A stretch of 64,000 nt of DNA from Flavobacterium sedimenticola. GTDB taxonomy: Bacteria; Bacteroidota; Bacteroidia; Flavobacteriales; Flavobacteriaceae. The translations under genes and the position numbers were made by a program. The stretch spans positions 806,001 to 870,000 of the forward strand of contig NZ_JASGBP010000001.1 of the NCBI RefSeq assembly GCF_030053345.1. Direction: 5' to 3'. Of this stretch, positions 1-9,560 are shown one piece after another (within the stretch, counting starts at the first letter, position 1; each line of letters starts with the position of its first letter). The notes under the pieces are model-generated. The model was not told the DNA's origin. It did not search any database and was given only the letters and a program-made list of their open reading frames with translations.

Positions 1-2
1 CA

Positions 3-617
3 AATAATTGGTTAACAATGACTACACCAAACCGTCAGCAGGTTTATAACGATTGGAAACGTTTGATTCAACTTAAAATTACTGAGCCGGTTTTCGAAGG
101 TGATTACGCTATCAGTCCGGATGGAAATAATATCAGACAAAGAATTTACGTGTACGACAATGCTTTGCCTGCCAATACATTGAAAAATGTGGTAGTGATT
201 GCCAATATGTCGGTGGCGAGTCAGAATGTTAACCCGAGTTTCCCTTACACGGGAACATGGTACAATTTGATGGATAATACTCCTTTCACTGTAACCAATA
301 CTACCGCGACCATTACTCTGGCTCCCGGAACATTCAGAGTATTCGGGAATCAACCGGCTACTTTAAGTAATGACGAATTCAATGCGGTGGCTAATGTGAG
401 CTTGTATCCTAATCCAACTTCGGGTAGTTTTTCTATTGCAGGCTCGGTGGCAAAGGTAGAGGTGTATTCTATCACCGGTCAATTGGTAAAATCATTTGAC
501 AATATTACGTCAGAAGATTATCAGTTTGACATTAACGACTTAAACAGAGGTGTGTATTTGGTAAAAGCGTTCGACGCCAACAACAATACCAAAACCATGA
601 AAGTCATCAAACAATAA
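3..617 (+). CDS. Secreted alpha-amylase-like glycosidase, C-terminal part, with T9SS type A sorting domain (5' end outside window)
   Basis: Only the C-terminal ~205 codons are present. The frame is open back to base 3 (residues NNWLT precede the first ATG at 18), so that ATG is internal and the true start lies upstream. Residues from about NRQQVYNDWKRLI to the GTFRVFGNQ segment look like the terminal beta domain of a GH13 alpha-amylase. The last ~75 residues (VSLYPNPTSGSF, then GQLVKSF, ending in KVIKQ) are a classic T9SS type A sorting domain, so the enzyme should be exported across the outer membrane by the type IX system and act on starch or maltodextrin outside the cell. The amylase assignment rests on a short fragment; the sorting domain is clear. 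Confidence 0.75.
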   Translation, partial: NNWLTMTTPNRQQVYNDWKRLIQLKITEPVFEGDYAISPDGNNIRQRIYVYDNALPANTLKNVVVIANMSVASQNVNPSFPYTGTWYNLMDNTPFTVTNTTATITLAPGTFRVFGNQPATLSNDEFNAVANVSLYPNPTSGSFSIAGSVAKVEVYSITGQLVKSFDNITSEDYQFDINDLNRGVYLVKAFDANNNTKTMKVIKQ

Positions 618-647
618 GGTTAGATTAGTTATATAATTAAGGGCAAG

Positions 648-682
648 AGCCGCGTTTTCAATAACGCGGCTTTTGTTTTTTA
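648..682 (+). terminator. Rho-independent terminator after the amylase-like gene
   Basis: AGCCGCGTT and AACGCGGCT form a perfect 9-bp stem with a 6-nt loop, followed by TTTGTTTTTT. It closes the gene ending at 617. Confidence 0.88.
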
Positions 683-706
683 TAAAAAAATTCCCCTTAA
701 ATTTTT

Positions 707-734
707 TTTGTAAGTCTCGTGCGTTGTATTTTTG
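707..734 (+). promoter_or_regulatory. Bacteroidota-type promoter for the AsmA-family gene
   Basis: A TTTG (707-710) stands 16 bp before TATTTTTG (727-734), which fits the Bacteroidota -7 consensus TAnnTTTG. The -7 box ends only four bases before the ATG at 739, so the transcript would be leaderless or nearly so unless the start is further in. The spacing is short for the -33 element. Confidence 0.4.
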
Positions 735-738
735 AGGT

Positions 739-3516
739 ATGAAAAAACCGCGAAAGGCCATCATAGTCAAGATTTTAAAGATCACTGGAATCTCTCTGGG
801 GACTGTTCTGCTTTTGATGTTTTTGATTCCGATTCTGTTTCCCGGGAAAATTGCCGAAGAAGTCAAGGTTTTTGCCAATAAAAAACTTAACGGAAAACTG
901 AATTTCAAAGAAGCCAATTTGTCTTTTTTTAATCATTTTCCGTCTTTAACGTTAACCCTTACCGACTTTTCACTCAAAGGATCGGCGCCTTTCCAAAAAG
1001 AAACCTTGGTATCCGCTAATGATATCTCGTTTGGAATCAATATCAAATCACTTATTTTCGACAATACAGTGATTATAGATGAAATTTATGTGTCAAAAGC
1101 TCTTATGAATGTTCGGGTGAATGAAAAAGGGGAAGCCAATTATAATGTGTATGTCGCCGAAGAAGAGACCAAAGCCAAAGACACCACTGGTTCTACTTCG
1201 CTAAGATTGAATCGTATCGCCATCGAAAACAGTCACCTGGTTTACGATGACAAATCGACCAAAATACGTATCGATGCCAAAGGATTTAATTATGTGGGCA
1301 ACGGCGATTTAGACCAAGCCATATTTGATATTTATACCGAAGCCGAAATCGAGGCGTTCGATTTTACCTATGATGGGCAGCAATACCTTAAGAATAAAAG
1401 AGTCAAAGCCGATTTAATTACCAAAATCAATACCAATTCCTTGGCCTTTGTTTTTCAGCAAAACAATTTAAAAATCAACAAACTGCCGGTGGAATTCAAC
1501 GGAAAATTCGACTTCCTGAGCAATGGGTATGATATGGATTTTAATATCAAATCCGAAGACAGTAAACTCAACGATTTTTTCACCGCTTTGCCGCCGGCCT
1601 ATGTTACTTGGCTCGAAAAAACCAAAGTCAAAGGACGAACCGATTTGTCGTTTACACTCAAAGGAAAATACATCGCTTCAGTGAACCAAAAACCCGATGT
1701 GGCTTTCCATATGAAAATTCGAGACGGATTAATCGAATACAAAGACGCACCCTTTCCGGTGTCGAATATCTTCTTGAATTTTGATACGCAATTGCCTTCT
1801 TTGGATACCGAAAAACTAAAAGTCAATATCGATTCGGTTTTCTTTAATGTCGATAAAGATTACGTAAAGGCCATCATCAAAACCGAAGGATTGTCAACGC
1901 CAACGATTAAAGCCCGAATCCATTCCAAAATAGATTTGGCACAAATGGACAAAGCATTCGGATTGCAAAACATGGATTTGCGCGGTATCTTACAAATGGA
2001 TATCCTGTCGAACGGAGTTTATGATAAAAAGAAGAACAAAATACCGGTAACCCACGGTAAAATCAATTTCCGAAACGGCTATGTAAAAACCGATTACTAT
2101 CCCAATCCGATTCAGAAAATTAATGTCATCGCCACAATTCTAGATAAAAAGGGCTCGCTCGACGATCTCAGCATTCATATTACACCGGCTTCTTTGGAGT
2201 TCGAAGGCAAACCGATTTACGTCAATGCCAAACTGCGTAATTTCGAAAACATTCAATACGATATGAAAGCCAAAGGCGAACTCGATTTGGGCAAAATATA
2301 CCGTGTCTTTTCTCAAAAAGGACTCGACTTAGAAGGCTATATCCATGCCGACGTGGCATTCAAAGGATCACAGGACGATGCGGTAAACGGCAGGTATCAC
2401 AAGCTGCAAAATCAAGGTACGCTAAAACTTCGCAATATTAAAACCACTTCCGAGTATTTGCCGAAACCGTTTGTGATTAAAGAAGGTACTTTTGCGTTCC
2501 GTCAGGATAAGATGAGTTTCAACGATTTTGTTGCTGCATACGGTCAATCCGATTTTAAAATGAACGGCTACCTGCAAAATGTCATCGATTTTGTATTGAC
2601 CGACAAAGCCGTTCTCAAAGGCAACTTCCAATTGCATTCGGACTATATCAATGTCGATGAGTTTATGATGCCGGTGGCATCAACTGCTGTAACCGATTCG
2701 ACAAAAACTACCGAACCCGCTGTTGCTTCAGGAGTTGTGGTAATACCTGCTAATTTCGACTTGCAGTTTAATGCTACTGCAAACAAGATTAACTTTGACG
2801 GTTTGACTATCGATAATCTTAAAGGCAATATGACCCTTAACAAAGGACAATTAGGACTGAAACAATCGGGTTTTGAAATGGTTGGCGCCAAAGTCACTAT
2901 GGATTTGGCTTACGGGAGTCAGTCGCCTGAAAAAGCCTTTTTCGATTTTAAAATTGCAGCCAAAGAGTTTGATGTGAAACGCGCCTACAACGAAGTCAAA
3001 CTGTTCCGTGAAATGGCCACTGCAGCCGAGAGTGCCGAAGGCATTATCTCATTAGACTATCAATTGGCCGGAATCCTCAATGCCGAGATGATGCCGATTT
3101 ATCCTTCACTTACCGGCGCCGGTACCTTATCGGTTAAAAAAGTCAAAATGAAAGGCTTTAAAATGTTTGGCGTGGTGAGTAAAAAAACCGGAAAAGAAGC
3201 TATTAAAAATCCCGATTTATCGCAGGTAGACATCAAAACCAAAATCAAAAATAACATCATCAATATTGAGCGTTTCAAATTTAAAGTGGCCGGTTTTCGC
3301 CCGAGAATAGAAGGACAAACCAGCTTCGACGGTCAATTGAATATCAAAATGCGATTGGGCTTACCACCGTTTGGCCTCCTCGGCATTCCCATTAAAATTA
3401 CCGGTACCCAAGATGAACCCAAAGTGCGTTTGGGTAAGCAAACCGAAGACTTGCAGGAAACCGAATACGAAGGCGAGGTGCCGCAACCAATTTCTACCCA
3501 ACCACAACCGAATTAG
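739..3516 (+). CDS. AsmA-family protein
   Basis: A 925-residue protein with one N-terminal membrane anchor (about residues 8-34, hydrophobic after a KKPRK basic start). A long periplasmic region rich in short beta strands with repeated D-x-F/L-x-I patterns follows, typical of AsmA/TamB-like lipid-transfer proteins. The C-terminal ~250 residues (GAGTLSVKKVKMKGFKMF and following) match the AsmA C-terminal region. It ends in a short Pro/Gln tail. AsmA-like proteins are linked to outer-membrane lipid homeostasis; which lipid this one handles cannot be read from sequence. It stands alone, 49 bp before the HMG-CoA reductase gene, which has its own -7 box, so they need not be one operon. Confidence 0.85.
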   Translation: MKKPRKAIIVKILKITGISLGTVLLLMFLIPILFPGKIAEEVKVFANKKLNGKLNFKEANLSFFNHFPSLTLTLTDFSLKGSAPFQKETLVSANDISFGINIKSLIFDNTVIIDEIYVSKALMNVRVNEKGEANYNVYVAEEETKAKDTTGSTSLRLNRIAIENSHLVYDDKSTKIRIDAKGFNYVGNGDLDQAIFDIYTEAEIEAFDFTYDGQQYLKNKRVKADLITKINTNSLAFVFQQNNLKINKLPVEFNGKFDFLSNGYDMDFNIKSEDSKLNDFFTALPPAYVTWLEKTKVKGRTDLSFTLKGKYIASVNQKPDVAFHMKIRDGLIEYKDAPFPVSNIFLNFDTQLPSLDTEKLKVNIDSVFFNVDKDYVKAIIKTEGLSTPTIKARIHSKIDLAQMDKAFGLQNMDLRGILQMDILSNGVYDKKKNKIPVTHGKINFRNGYVKTDYYPNPIQKINVIATILDKKGSLDDLSIHITPASLEFEGKPIYVNAKLRNFENIQYDMKAKGELDLGKIYRVFSQKGLDLEGYIHADVAFKGSQDDAVNGRYHKLQNQGTLKLRNIKTTSEYLPKPFVIKEGTFAFRQDKMSFNDFVAAYGQSDFKMNGYLQNVIDFVLTDKAVLKGNFQLHSDYINVDEFMMPVASTAVTDSTKTTEPAVASGVVVIPANFDLQFNATANKINFDGLTIDNLKGNMTLNKGQLGLKQSGFEMVGAKVTMDLAYGSQSPEKAFFDFKIAAKEFDVKRAYNEVKLFREMATAAESAEGIISLDYQLAGILNAEMMPIYPSLTGAGTLSVKKVKMKGFKMFGVVSKKTGKEAIKNPDLSQVDIKTKIKNNIINIERFKFKVAGFRPRIEGQTSFDGQLNIKMRLGLPPFGLLGIPIKITGTQDEPKVRLGKQTEDLQETEYEGEVPQPISTQPQPN

Positions 3517-3530
3517 TAGGTTTGAAAGTG

Positions 3531-3538
3531 TATCTTTG
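3531..3538 (+). promoter_or_regulatory. -7 box (TATCTTTG) upstream of HMG-CoA reductase
   Basis: TATCTTTG fits TAnnTTTG and lies 27 bp before the ATG at 3566. No good -33 TTTG is seen at the expected distance, so this is a half-site call. Confidence 0.4.
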
Positions 3539-3565
3539 CACTAATTAATTCAGTACTTTTTTACT

Positions 3566-4882
3566 ATGAGTAATGCAGTTTCGGGCTTTTCTAAATTGTC
3601 CAAAGAAGAAAAAATCAATTGGATTGCCCAACAATATTTCAGCCAACCTGAAGTAGCGGTTGCTACACTAAAGCAATATTGGAACAGCGATACCCAATTG
3701 CAACAGCTTCACGATGAATTTATAGAAAATACGATATCCAATTTTTACCTTCCGCTGGGCATTGCGCCTAACTTTCTGATTAACGACCGCTATTATTCGG
3801 TACCGATGGTTATTGAGGAAAGTTCGGTGGTTGCAGCCGCAGCCAAGTCGGCTAAATTTTGGAGTACTCGAGGCGGATTCAAAGCCACGGTTATAAACAC
3901 TGAAAAAATAGGACAGGTTCACTTTTTGTTTTCGGGAGAGGCAGACAAGTTACAGGCTTTCTTCCGTTCCGTAAAGCCGGCTTTATTGAATGCCACAGAA
4001 AGCATTACTAAAAATATGCAAAAAAGGGGTGGCGGCATCGTATCGTTAACCCTTCGCGATAAGACTGCCGATTTGCCTCAGTATTACCAACTCCATGTGA
4101 CTTTTGAAACCAAAGACAGCATGGGTGCTAATTTTATCAATTCGTGCTTGGAACAATTAGCTAAAACACTACGAGAGGAAGCACAAAAATATGCCGAATT
4201 CAGTGAGGCCGAAAAAGACATTACGGTTGTGATGAGCATACTGTCTAATTTTGTCCCGAATTGCCTGGTTCGTGCCGAAGTATCTTGTCCGGTAGAAGAT
4301 TTGGCCGAAAAGAAAATCGAGAATCCGCAACTGTTTGCCGAAAAATTTATACAAGCGGTTCGCATTGCCGAAATCGAACCGTATCGAGCGGTAACGCATA
4401 ATAAAGGTATCATGAACGGTGTAGACGCCGTAGTATTGGCAACCGGTAACGATTTTCGAGCCGTAGAAGCCGGAGTACACGCCTATGCTTCTAAAAACGG
4501 GACGTATTCGAGTTTGTCACATGCCAAAATTGAAAACGGTATTTTTAGTTTTTGGATGGAAATCCCGTTAGCATTAGGTACCGTTGGCGGATTGACTTCT
4601 TTGCATCCGATGGTGAAAATGGCTTTGGAAATTTTAGGCAAGCCATCGGCACAAGAATTAATGCAGATTGTAGCCGTTACCGGATTGGCTCAGAATTTTG
4701 CGGCACTACGTTCGCTAACCACTACGGGTATTCAGGAAGGACACATGAAAATGCATTTGAATAACATATTAAACCAATACCAAGCCACCCCGGAAGAGCG
4801 AAAAGCCATCACCACCCATTTTCAAAACCATACCGTGTCGCATGCATCGGTGGTAGAATTGATTGAAAATTTAAGAAAATAA
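3566..4882 (+). CDS. mvaA: Hydroxymethylglutaryl-CoA reductase, class II (degradative-type)
   Basis: A 438-aa cytosolic enzyme of the class II HMG-CoA reductase family, interconverting HMG-CoA and mevalonate. The catalytic set is recognisable: the acidic motif EESSVVAA (84-91), the Lys in HNKG (K280), the Asp in TGND (D296) and the His in EGHMKMH (about H393). There is no membrane domain, as expected for class II. The next gene, 37 bp downstream, is a GHMP kinase of the type that follows in the mevalonate route, so the pair probably supplies isoprenoid precursors. In Bacteroidota this class usually works in the biosynthetic direction despite the family name; that direction is inference. Confidence 0.92.
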   Translation: MSNAVSGFSKLSKEEKINWIAQQYFSQPEVAVATLKQYWNSDTQLQQLHDEFIENTISNFYLPLGIAPNFLINDRYYSVPMVIEESSVVAAAAKSAKFWSTRGGFKATVINTEKIGQVHFLFSGEADKLQAFFRSVKPALLNATESITKNMQKRGGGIVSLTLRDKTADLPQYYQLHVTFETKDSMGANFINSCLEQLAKTLREEAQKYAEFSEAEKDITVVMSILSNFVPNCLVRAEVSCPVEDLAEKKIENPQLFAEKFIQAVRIAEIEPYRAVTHNKGIMNGVDAVVLATGNDFRAVEAGVHAYASKNGTYSSLSHAKIENGIFSFWMEIPLALGTVGGLTSLHPMVKMALEILGKPSAQELMQIVAVTGLAQNFAALRSLTTTGIQEGHMKMHLNNILNQYQATPEERKAITTHFQNHTVSHASVVELIENLRK

Positions 4883-4919
4883 AACTGTATCTCTCGAGGA
4901 TTTCAGGGAAACCAATAGC

Positions 4920-5834
4920 ATGAAACAACGCTTTTACAGTAACGGAAAATTACTCATCACCGGCGAGTATGTCGTGCTCGATGGCGCCAAAGCTTTTGCG
5001 TTGCCCACCAAGTTTGGTCAAAGTCTCCAGGTGGAAGAAGCATCCGGTAATCTCATTCATTGGACCAGCTATGACAGCGACGGCAGTATTTGGTTTGAAG
5101 ATACTATTTCGTTTGCTTCGGTGATTCGAAAAGAACACGCCGATGAAACCGGAAATATCAAAAATACGCTGATTGATATTCTTCACGAAGCCTATTTGAT
5201 GCATCCCGATTTTATAACCCAAGGCAATGGCTATCGCATTGCAACCGAACTCACCTTTCCCAAAAATTGGGGATTGGGTACGTCTTCCACTTTAATTAAT
5301 AATGTGGCGCAATGGTTGCACATTGATGCTTTCGAATTGCTGCAGCGAAGTTTCGGCGGCAGCGGGTACGATATTGCTTGTGCGCAGAATAATTCAGGGA
5401 TTTTGTACCAATTGGTTGATGACAAACCAATGGTAGAGTTGGTGGAATTTCATCCTGATTTTGCCGATAAAATCTTTTTTGTTTATCTCAATAAAAAGCA
5501 AAACAGCAAAGCCGCCATCGCGTCCTATTTTGGGAAACACGGCGCTATTTATAAAACCATTCCGGTAATCGATTCTTTGACTCAAGAAGTCATCGAAGCC
5601 CAACAACCCCAAGATTTTGCCAAGGCATTGGCTCAACACGAAATTGAACTGAGCAACATCCTTGAGTTGTCTACTGTGAAGGAAATGTTATTTGATGATT
5701 TTGACGGTGTTATTAAGAGTTTGGGGGCTTGGGGCGGCGATTTTGTACTCAGTATTTCCAAAGAAAATCCAACCGCTTACTTTAAGAGTAAAGGTTTTGA
5801 AACGGTCATTCCGTACCATGAGATGATATTGTAA
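4920..5834 (+). CDS. GYDIA-family GHMP kinase (probable mevalonate-pathway kinase)
   Basis: 304 aa. N-terminal GHMP start (GKLLITGEYVVLDGAKA, 9-25), ATP-binding GLGTSS (118-123) and the family-naming motif GGSGYDIA (146-153). It belongs to a Bacteroidota group of GHMP kinases annotated as mevalonate or phosphomevalonate kinase-like. The exact substrate cannot be read from sequence, but the tight pairing with HMG-CoA reductase upstream supports a mevalonate-pathway role. The ATG at 4920 fits the conserved N-terminal strand. A shared hairpin terminator follows directly. Confidence 0.85.
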   Translation: MKQRFYSNGKLLITGEYVVLDGAKAFALPTKFGQSLQVEEASGNLIHWTSYDSDGSIWFEDTISFASVIRKEHADETGNIKNTLIDILHEAYLMHPDFITQGNGYRIATELTFPKNWGLGTSSTLINNVAQWLHIDAFELLQRSFGGSGYDIACAQNNSGILYQLVDDKPMVELVEFHPDFADKIFFVYLNKKQNSKAAIASYFGKHGAIYKTIPVIDSLTQEVIEAQQPQDFAKALAQHEIELSNILELSTVKEMLFDDFDGVIKSLGAWGGDFVLSISKENPTAYFKSKGFETVIPYHEMIL

Positions 5835-5840
5835 TAAAAA

Positions 5841-5874
5841 AAAAACCCGTTAGTGAATCTAACGGGTTTTTTTA
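5841..5874. terminator. Bidirectional terminator between the GHMP kinase gene and ppiD
   Basis: AAAACCCGTTAG and CTAACGGGTTTT form a 12-bp stem around TGAAT, with an A run before and a T run after. It serves both converging genes. Confidence 0.9.
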
Positions 5875-5889
5875 AGTTGATTTTTTATC

Positions 5890-7989
5890 TTAATAAAAAT
5901 TAGCTCTGTTGTCTACAATATCAGCATCGTCTCTCAAAGCTTGTAAAAAGCGTTGTGCATTGCTGATGGCTTGTGGCTTCATTTTATTGATGTAGTCAGT
6001 ATACTTTTGAATAGCCGGTGCTTTGGTGGTGGCTTTAGTCACGACAACATAAACACCCGAATTGCCGTCGATAGGAGCAGAAACTTGTCCCGCTTTAGAA
6101 GCAAAAGCTGTACCTACCACTTTAGGCTCGTAACCGGCACCCGGAACAGCAGGATTTTCAATAGTTAAATCCACTGCATTCAAAACCGTAACTTTGTTAG
6201 AAGAAGCAATAGCCGCTAAAGAAGAACCTTTCATTTTTGCTTTAATCATTTCCGCTTTTTTCTTGTTCTTAAGGATGAACTCTACTTGCGGACGCGCTTC
6301 TTCCACCGACATTAAGCCTTTCTCGGTTACTTTTTTCAGTTTGGCAATAATATGACCCATATTAATCACTTCAAAACGCTTTACATCACCAATTTTGGTA
6401 TCGTCAGCAAAAGCCCATTTCACGATTTGTCTTTGATTGTTTACAGCACCAAAACTTTCGTCAATCGCTTTTACACGAACCGATGGATTTACCGTTAACT
6501 TCATTTGCTTAGCTAAAGCAGCAAAATCTTTAGTAGCCGCATCCATTTCAAATTGAGTAGCTTGCGTATAGATTTTATTGTTGGTTGCTTCTGAGGGTTC
6601 AATTTTTTGGGCAATAGTAGCCAAACGAATAGCATCTTGTTTGTCCGTTACATTGATGATGTGGTAACCGAATTCAGTTTCTACCAAACCGATTTTTCCA
6701 ACCGGATTGTTGAATACAAAGTCATTGAATGGTTTTACCATTTGACCCGGACTGAAATAACCCAAATCACCACCTTGTTGTGCAGAAGAATCATCAGAAT
6801 TGGTTAAGGCCAACATCATAAATGAGCTCGGATTGGCTTGTGCTTGCGCGAACAAACCTTCTGCTTTGGCTTTGGCTTGTTCTTTGGTTCTTTTTTCTTT
6901 TTGGTTCGGAACCTGAGTGCCTTCCCAGCTAATTAAAATATGACTGGCTTTGGCTTTAGCGCTTGCTTTTCTGCCTAAGGCTTTAGAGATACAATAGTAG
7001 TTGGCAAACATATACGGGCCGTAGATTTCTCCGGCAGCCAAATTGAATAATTTATCAGCATGTTCGGCCGGTAAATCTTGTTTGGCAATATAAGAAGAAT
7101 CATAAGGGATATCAGAGTTGCTGTTTACAAACTCGGCAATGTTGGTAGCCGAACGGAAGCCCGGAATGGTGTCGTTTTTACCGGTTTCTTTATTGTACGT
7201 AACACTTGGCACCAATAAACGATCCACGTTTTTCTTAATCTCAGCTTCATCTTCAGCAGATGGCTTTTCCTGAATCATTACATAATCCAATTCGCGTGTT
7301 TCTTCTGACTTGAATTTTTTCTCTTTGGTTTTCATGTAAGCCAAGATTTCTTCATCGGAAATTTTAACATCGCTGTCTTTGATAGAAGAAAAAGGAACCG
7401 TCACAAAGTCAAAACTTACTTTGTTGTTTTCGGCTTCGTACTTAAATTTACCTTCGGCATCGGTTACGTACATAGCGCCTTTGATTAAAGATGCATAGAT
7501 ATCGTATTTTGCACGCAATTCAGCGTTTTCTTCTCGTTGTTTGAAAGCGGTCATGCCTTCCGGATTGGATTTGAAATAATCCTCGAATTTTTTCTCGTCA
7601 AATTTACCGGCGGCATTTAAAAAAGCAGGGTTCTGACCGATATTCGGATCGGCTTTGAAAATTTCTACTATATGTTTTTTGCCGACACGCAAACCTAATT
7701 TTTCAAATTCTGCGGAAAGTAGGGCAATATCCACCTCGTTATTCCAGACTTGATTAGAAGCTTGTAAGGTAGATACCGGCTGACCGTTTTGTCCGCCTTT
7801 TTCCACTTCAGCAACTTTGATTCTGAAGTCTTCATAAGAAATATCTTTTCCATTTACGCTACCTACTTCTTTAGAGATGCTGTTAAAGCCTTTGGTAAAC
7901 AAATCTTGCACCACGAAAGCTAACAAAGCAAATCCGATTGCTAATAAAAGTAATCCTGAGCGATTTCTAATTTTTGATAAAACTGCCAT
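5890..7989 (-). CDS. ppiD: PpiD-like periplasmic peptidyl-prolyl isomerase/chaperone
   Basis: 699 aa. A short basic start and a single transmembrane helix (about 11-32, LLLLAIGFALLAFVVQDLF) anchor it in the inner membrane, followed by a SurA_N-like helical region containing VNGKDISYEDF. A parvulin domain lies around 345-455: ASHILISW opens it, GGDLGYFSPGQMVKPF and FGYHIINV close it. A second, degenerate parvulin-like region follows. It would help fold outer-membrane and exported proteins emerging from Sec, fitting the envelope genes downstream on the same strand. Length matches Bacteroidota PpiD/SurA-type proteins. Confidence 0.9.
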   Translation of the reverse strand: MAVLSKIRNRSGLLLLAIGFALLAFVVQDLFTKGFNSISKEVGSVNGKDISYEDFRIKVAEVEKGGQNGQPVSTLQASNQVWNNEVDIALLSAEFEKLGLRVGKKHIVEIFKADPNIGQNPAFLNAAGKFDEKKFEDYFKSNPEGMTAFKQREENAELRAKYDIYASLIKGAMYVTDAEGKFKYEAENNKVSFDFVTVPFSSIKDSDVKISDEEILAYMKTKEKKFKSEETRELDYVMIQEKPSAEDEAEIKKNVDRLLVPSVTYNKETGKNDTIPGFRSATNIAEFVNSNSDIPYDSSYIAKQDLPAEHADKLFNLAAGEIYGPYMFANYYCISKALGRKASAKAKASHILISWEGTQVPNQKEKRTKEQAKAKAEGLFAQAQANPSSFMMLALTNSDDSSAQQGGDLGYFSPGQMVKPFNDFVFNNPVGKIGLVETEFGYHIINVTDKQDAIRLATIAQKIEPSEATNNKIYTQATQFEMDAATKDFAALAKQMKLTVNPSVRVKAIDESFGAVNNQRQIVKWAFADDTKIGDVKRFEVINMGHIIAKLKKVTEKGLMSVEEARPQVEFILKNKKKAEMIKAKMKGSSLAAIASSNKVTVLNAVDLTIENPAVPGAGYEPKVVGTAFASKAGQVSAPIDGNSGVYVVVTKATTKAPAIQKYTDYINKMKPQAISNAQRFLQALRDDADIVDNRANFY

Positions 7990-8098
7990 TTCTATTCTTG
8001 TTATTTTTTATTTCAGTTTGCGAAAATACAATTATCTGTGAAATAATAATACTCACTTCCTTATAATTTCATTTAAAATATTGATTTTTTGACAGAAA

Positions 8099-9358
8099 TT
8101 AGTCCAACAGAATTAATTTTACCAATTCAATCTTCTTGTCGGTGGCTTCTTCAATAACAAATTGGAAGTTTTCCATGGTAATTTGGTCGCCTTTTTGCGG
8201 AATTTCTTTAGAGAAATCAACAATAAATCCGCCTAAAGTCCCGTAAGAATCACTCTCGGGAATGTTTAATTTATAGGTTTCGTTGAGATATTCCACATCC
8301 AATCGGGCCGAGAGCAGGTAGGTGTTGTTGTCCAATTGTTTTTCGATAAGTTCCTCATCGGAATCGTGTTCGTCTTCAATTTCTCCGAAAAGTTCTTCCA
8401 CAATATCTTCAATGGTTACGATACCCGAAGTACCACCGTATTCATCTAAAACCACCGCCACACTTTTTCTTTTTTTAGTAAGCAAATTCATCACTTCTTT
8501 AATAAAGATGGTTTCGGGGACAAATTCCACCGGAATCATAACCGATTTGATGGTTCTGGGTTTTTTGAAGAGTTCAAACGAATGCACATAACCTACGATA
8601 TCATCCATAGTATTGAGGTAAACCAGGATTTTGGAATACCCGGTAGTGATGAATAATTGGCGCAAATCGGCTACCGAACTGTACAAATCCACAGCGACTA
8701 ATTCCGTTCTGGGTGTCATGATGTCGCGTGCTTTCACACCCGAAAACTCCAGGGCGTTTTGGAAAATTTGGATTTCGGAATCGACCGTTTCGTGGTCTTC
8801 GACCGAGTTCATTTGTTCGGTGATGTAATGGCCCAACTCGGTTTTGGTAAACGATAAGTTGATTTGGTCGCCTTCTGTTTTAAAAAATTGTTTCAGAATA
8901 ACATCGGAAACCCAAATCATAAAGGAAGAAATATAGTAAAACAGTCGGTAAAAAAAGTAGGCCGGCAGTGCAAAAAACTTGAGGAAACTGTTGGCGTAAA
9001 TCTGAAAAAAAACTTTGGGTAAAAATTCCGAAGTCATTAATACAATGATGGTGGAAATAACCGTTTGAAAGAGCAAGCTCGATAAATCAGTCAAAGCCAA
9101 ACCGAAATGGGTGAAGCAACGCATGAGCAAATCGCCCATAAAAAAACCATAGACAACCATGGCTACGTTGTTGCCAACGAGCATGGTGGCGATAAATTTC
9201 GATGGTTTTTCGGTGAGTTTGGTCAGGATTTTGGAAACAAAATCGTCCTGTTTTTTTTCAATCTCCAGATAAATTTTATTAGAAGAGATAAAGGCGATTT
9301 CCATTCCGGAAAAAAAAGCGGAAAGTATCAAACACAGAATGATGATTCCGATTTCCAT
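8099..9358 (-). CDS. CNNM/CBS/CorC-HlyC membrane protein (hemolysin family, GldE-like)
   Basis: 419 aa. The N-terminal ~170 residues form a CNNM (DUF21) membrane domain starting EIGIIILCLILSAFFSGMEIAF. Then comes a CBS pair (about 200-325, with ARDIMTPRTELVAV and VVLDEYGGTSGIVTIEDIVE), and a CorC/HlyC C-terminal domain (SYGTLGGFIVDF). The family is linked to Mg2+ or other cation transport; the Flavobacterium gliding protein GldE has the same architecture, but no gldD-like neighbour is present, so a gliding role is not claimed. It lies in a leftward row of envelope genes. Confidence 0.87.
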   Translation of the reverse strand: MEIGIIILCLILSAFFSGMEIAFISSNKIYLEIEKKQDDFVSKILTKLTEKPSKFIATMLVGNNVAMVVYGFFMGDLLMRCFTHFGLALTDLSSLLFQTVISTIIVLMTSEFLPKVFFQIYANSFLKFFALPAYFFYRLFYYISSFMIWVSDVILKQFFKTEGDQINLSFTKTELGHYITEQMNSVEDHETVDSEIQIFQNALEFSGVKARDIMTPRTELVAVDLYSSVADLRQLFITTGYSKILVYLNTMDDIVGYVHSFELFKKPRTIKSVMIPVEFVPETIFIKEVMNLLTKKRKSVAVVLDEYGGTSGIVTIEDIVEELFGEIEDEHDSDEELIEKQLDNNTYLLSARLDVEYLNETYKLNIPESDSYGTLGGFIVDFSKEIPQKGDQITMENFQFVIEEATDKKIELVKLILLD

Positions 9359-9361
9359 GGG

Positions 9362-9559
9362 TTATGGTTTTTTGTTTCGCTCTTCGAATTTTTTGGCAAA
9401 ATTTCTTCTGAAGAAAAACAGAAACACACAGCCCAAGGCAAAAAGCCCCATCAAAATCGCTTTGTTGTTGTCGCCTTCCTGCAGTTTCAAAAACGCTTCC
9501 ACAGCAAAAAGAATGGCAGCAATAATGTAAGCGTACGAGGTAAATTTTAAATAGTTCAT
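9362..9559 (-). CDS. Small membrane protein, unknown function
   Basis: 65 aa with two hydrophobic helices (about 8-25 and 35-50) and a charged C-terminus (RRNFAKKFEERNKKP). It starts 1 bp after lptC stops and ends 3 bp before the CNNM gene starts, so it is almost certainly a translated member of this operon. I know no function for it. Confidence 0.75.
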   Translation of the reverse strand: MNYLKFTSYAYIIAAILFAVEAFLKLQEGDNNKAILMGLFALGCVFLFFFRRNFAKKFEERNKKP

Positions 9560-9560
9560 G

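Noticed and set aside
9107..9550. 147-codon frame on the plus strand
   Set aside because: Antisense to the CNNM-domain gene and the small membrane gene; charged, low-complexity shadow translation.
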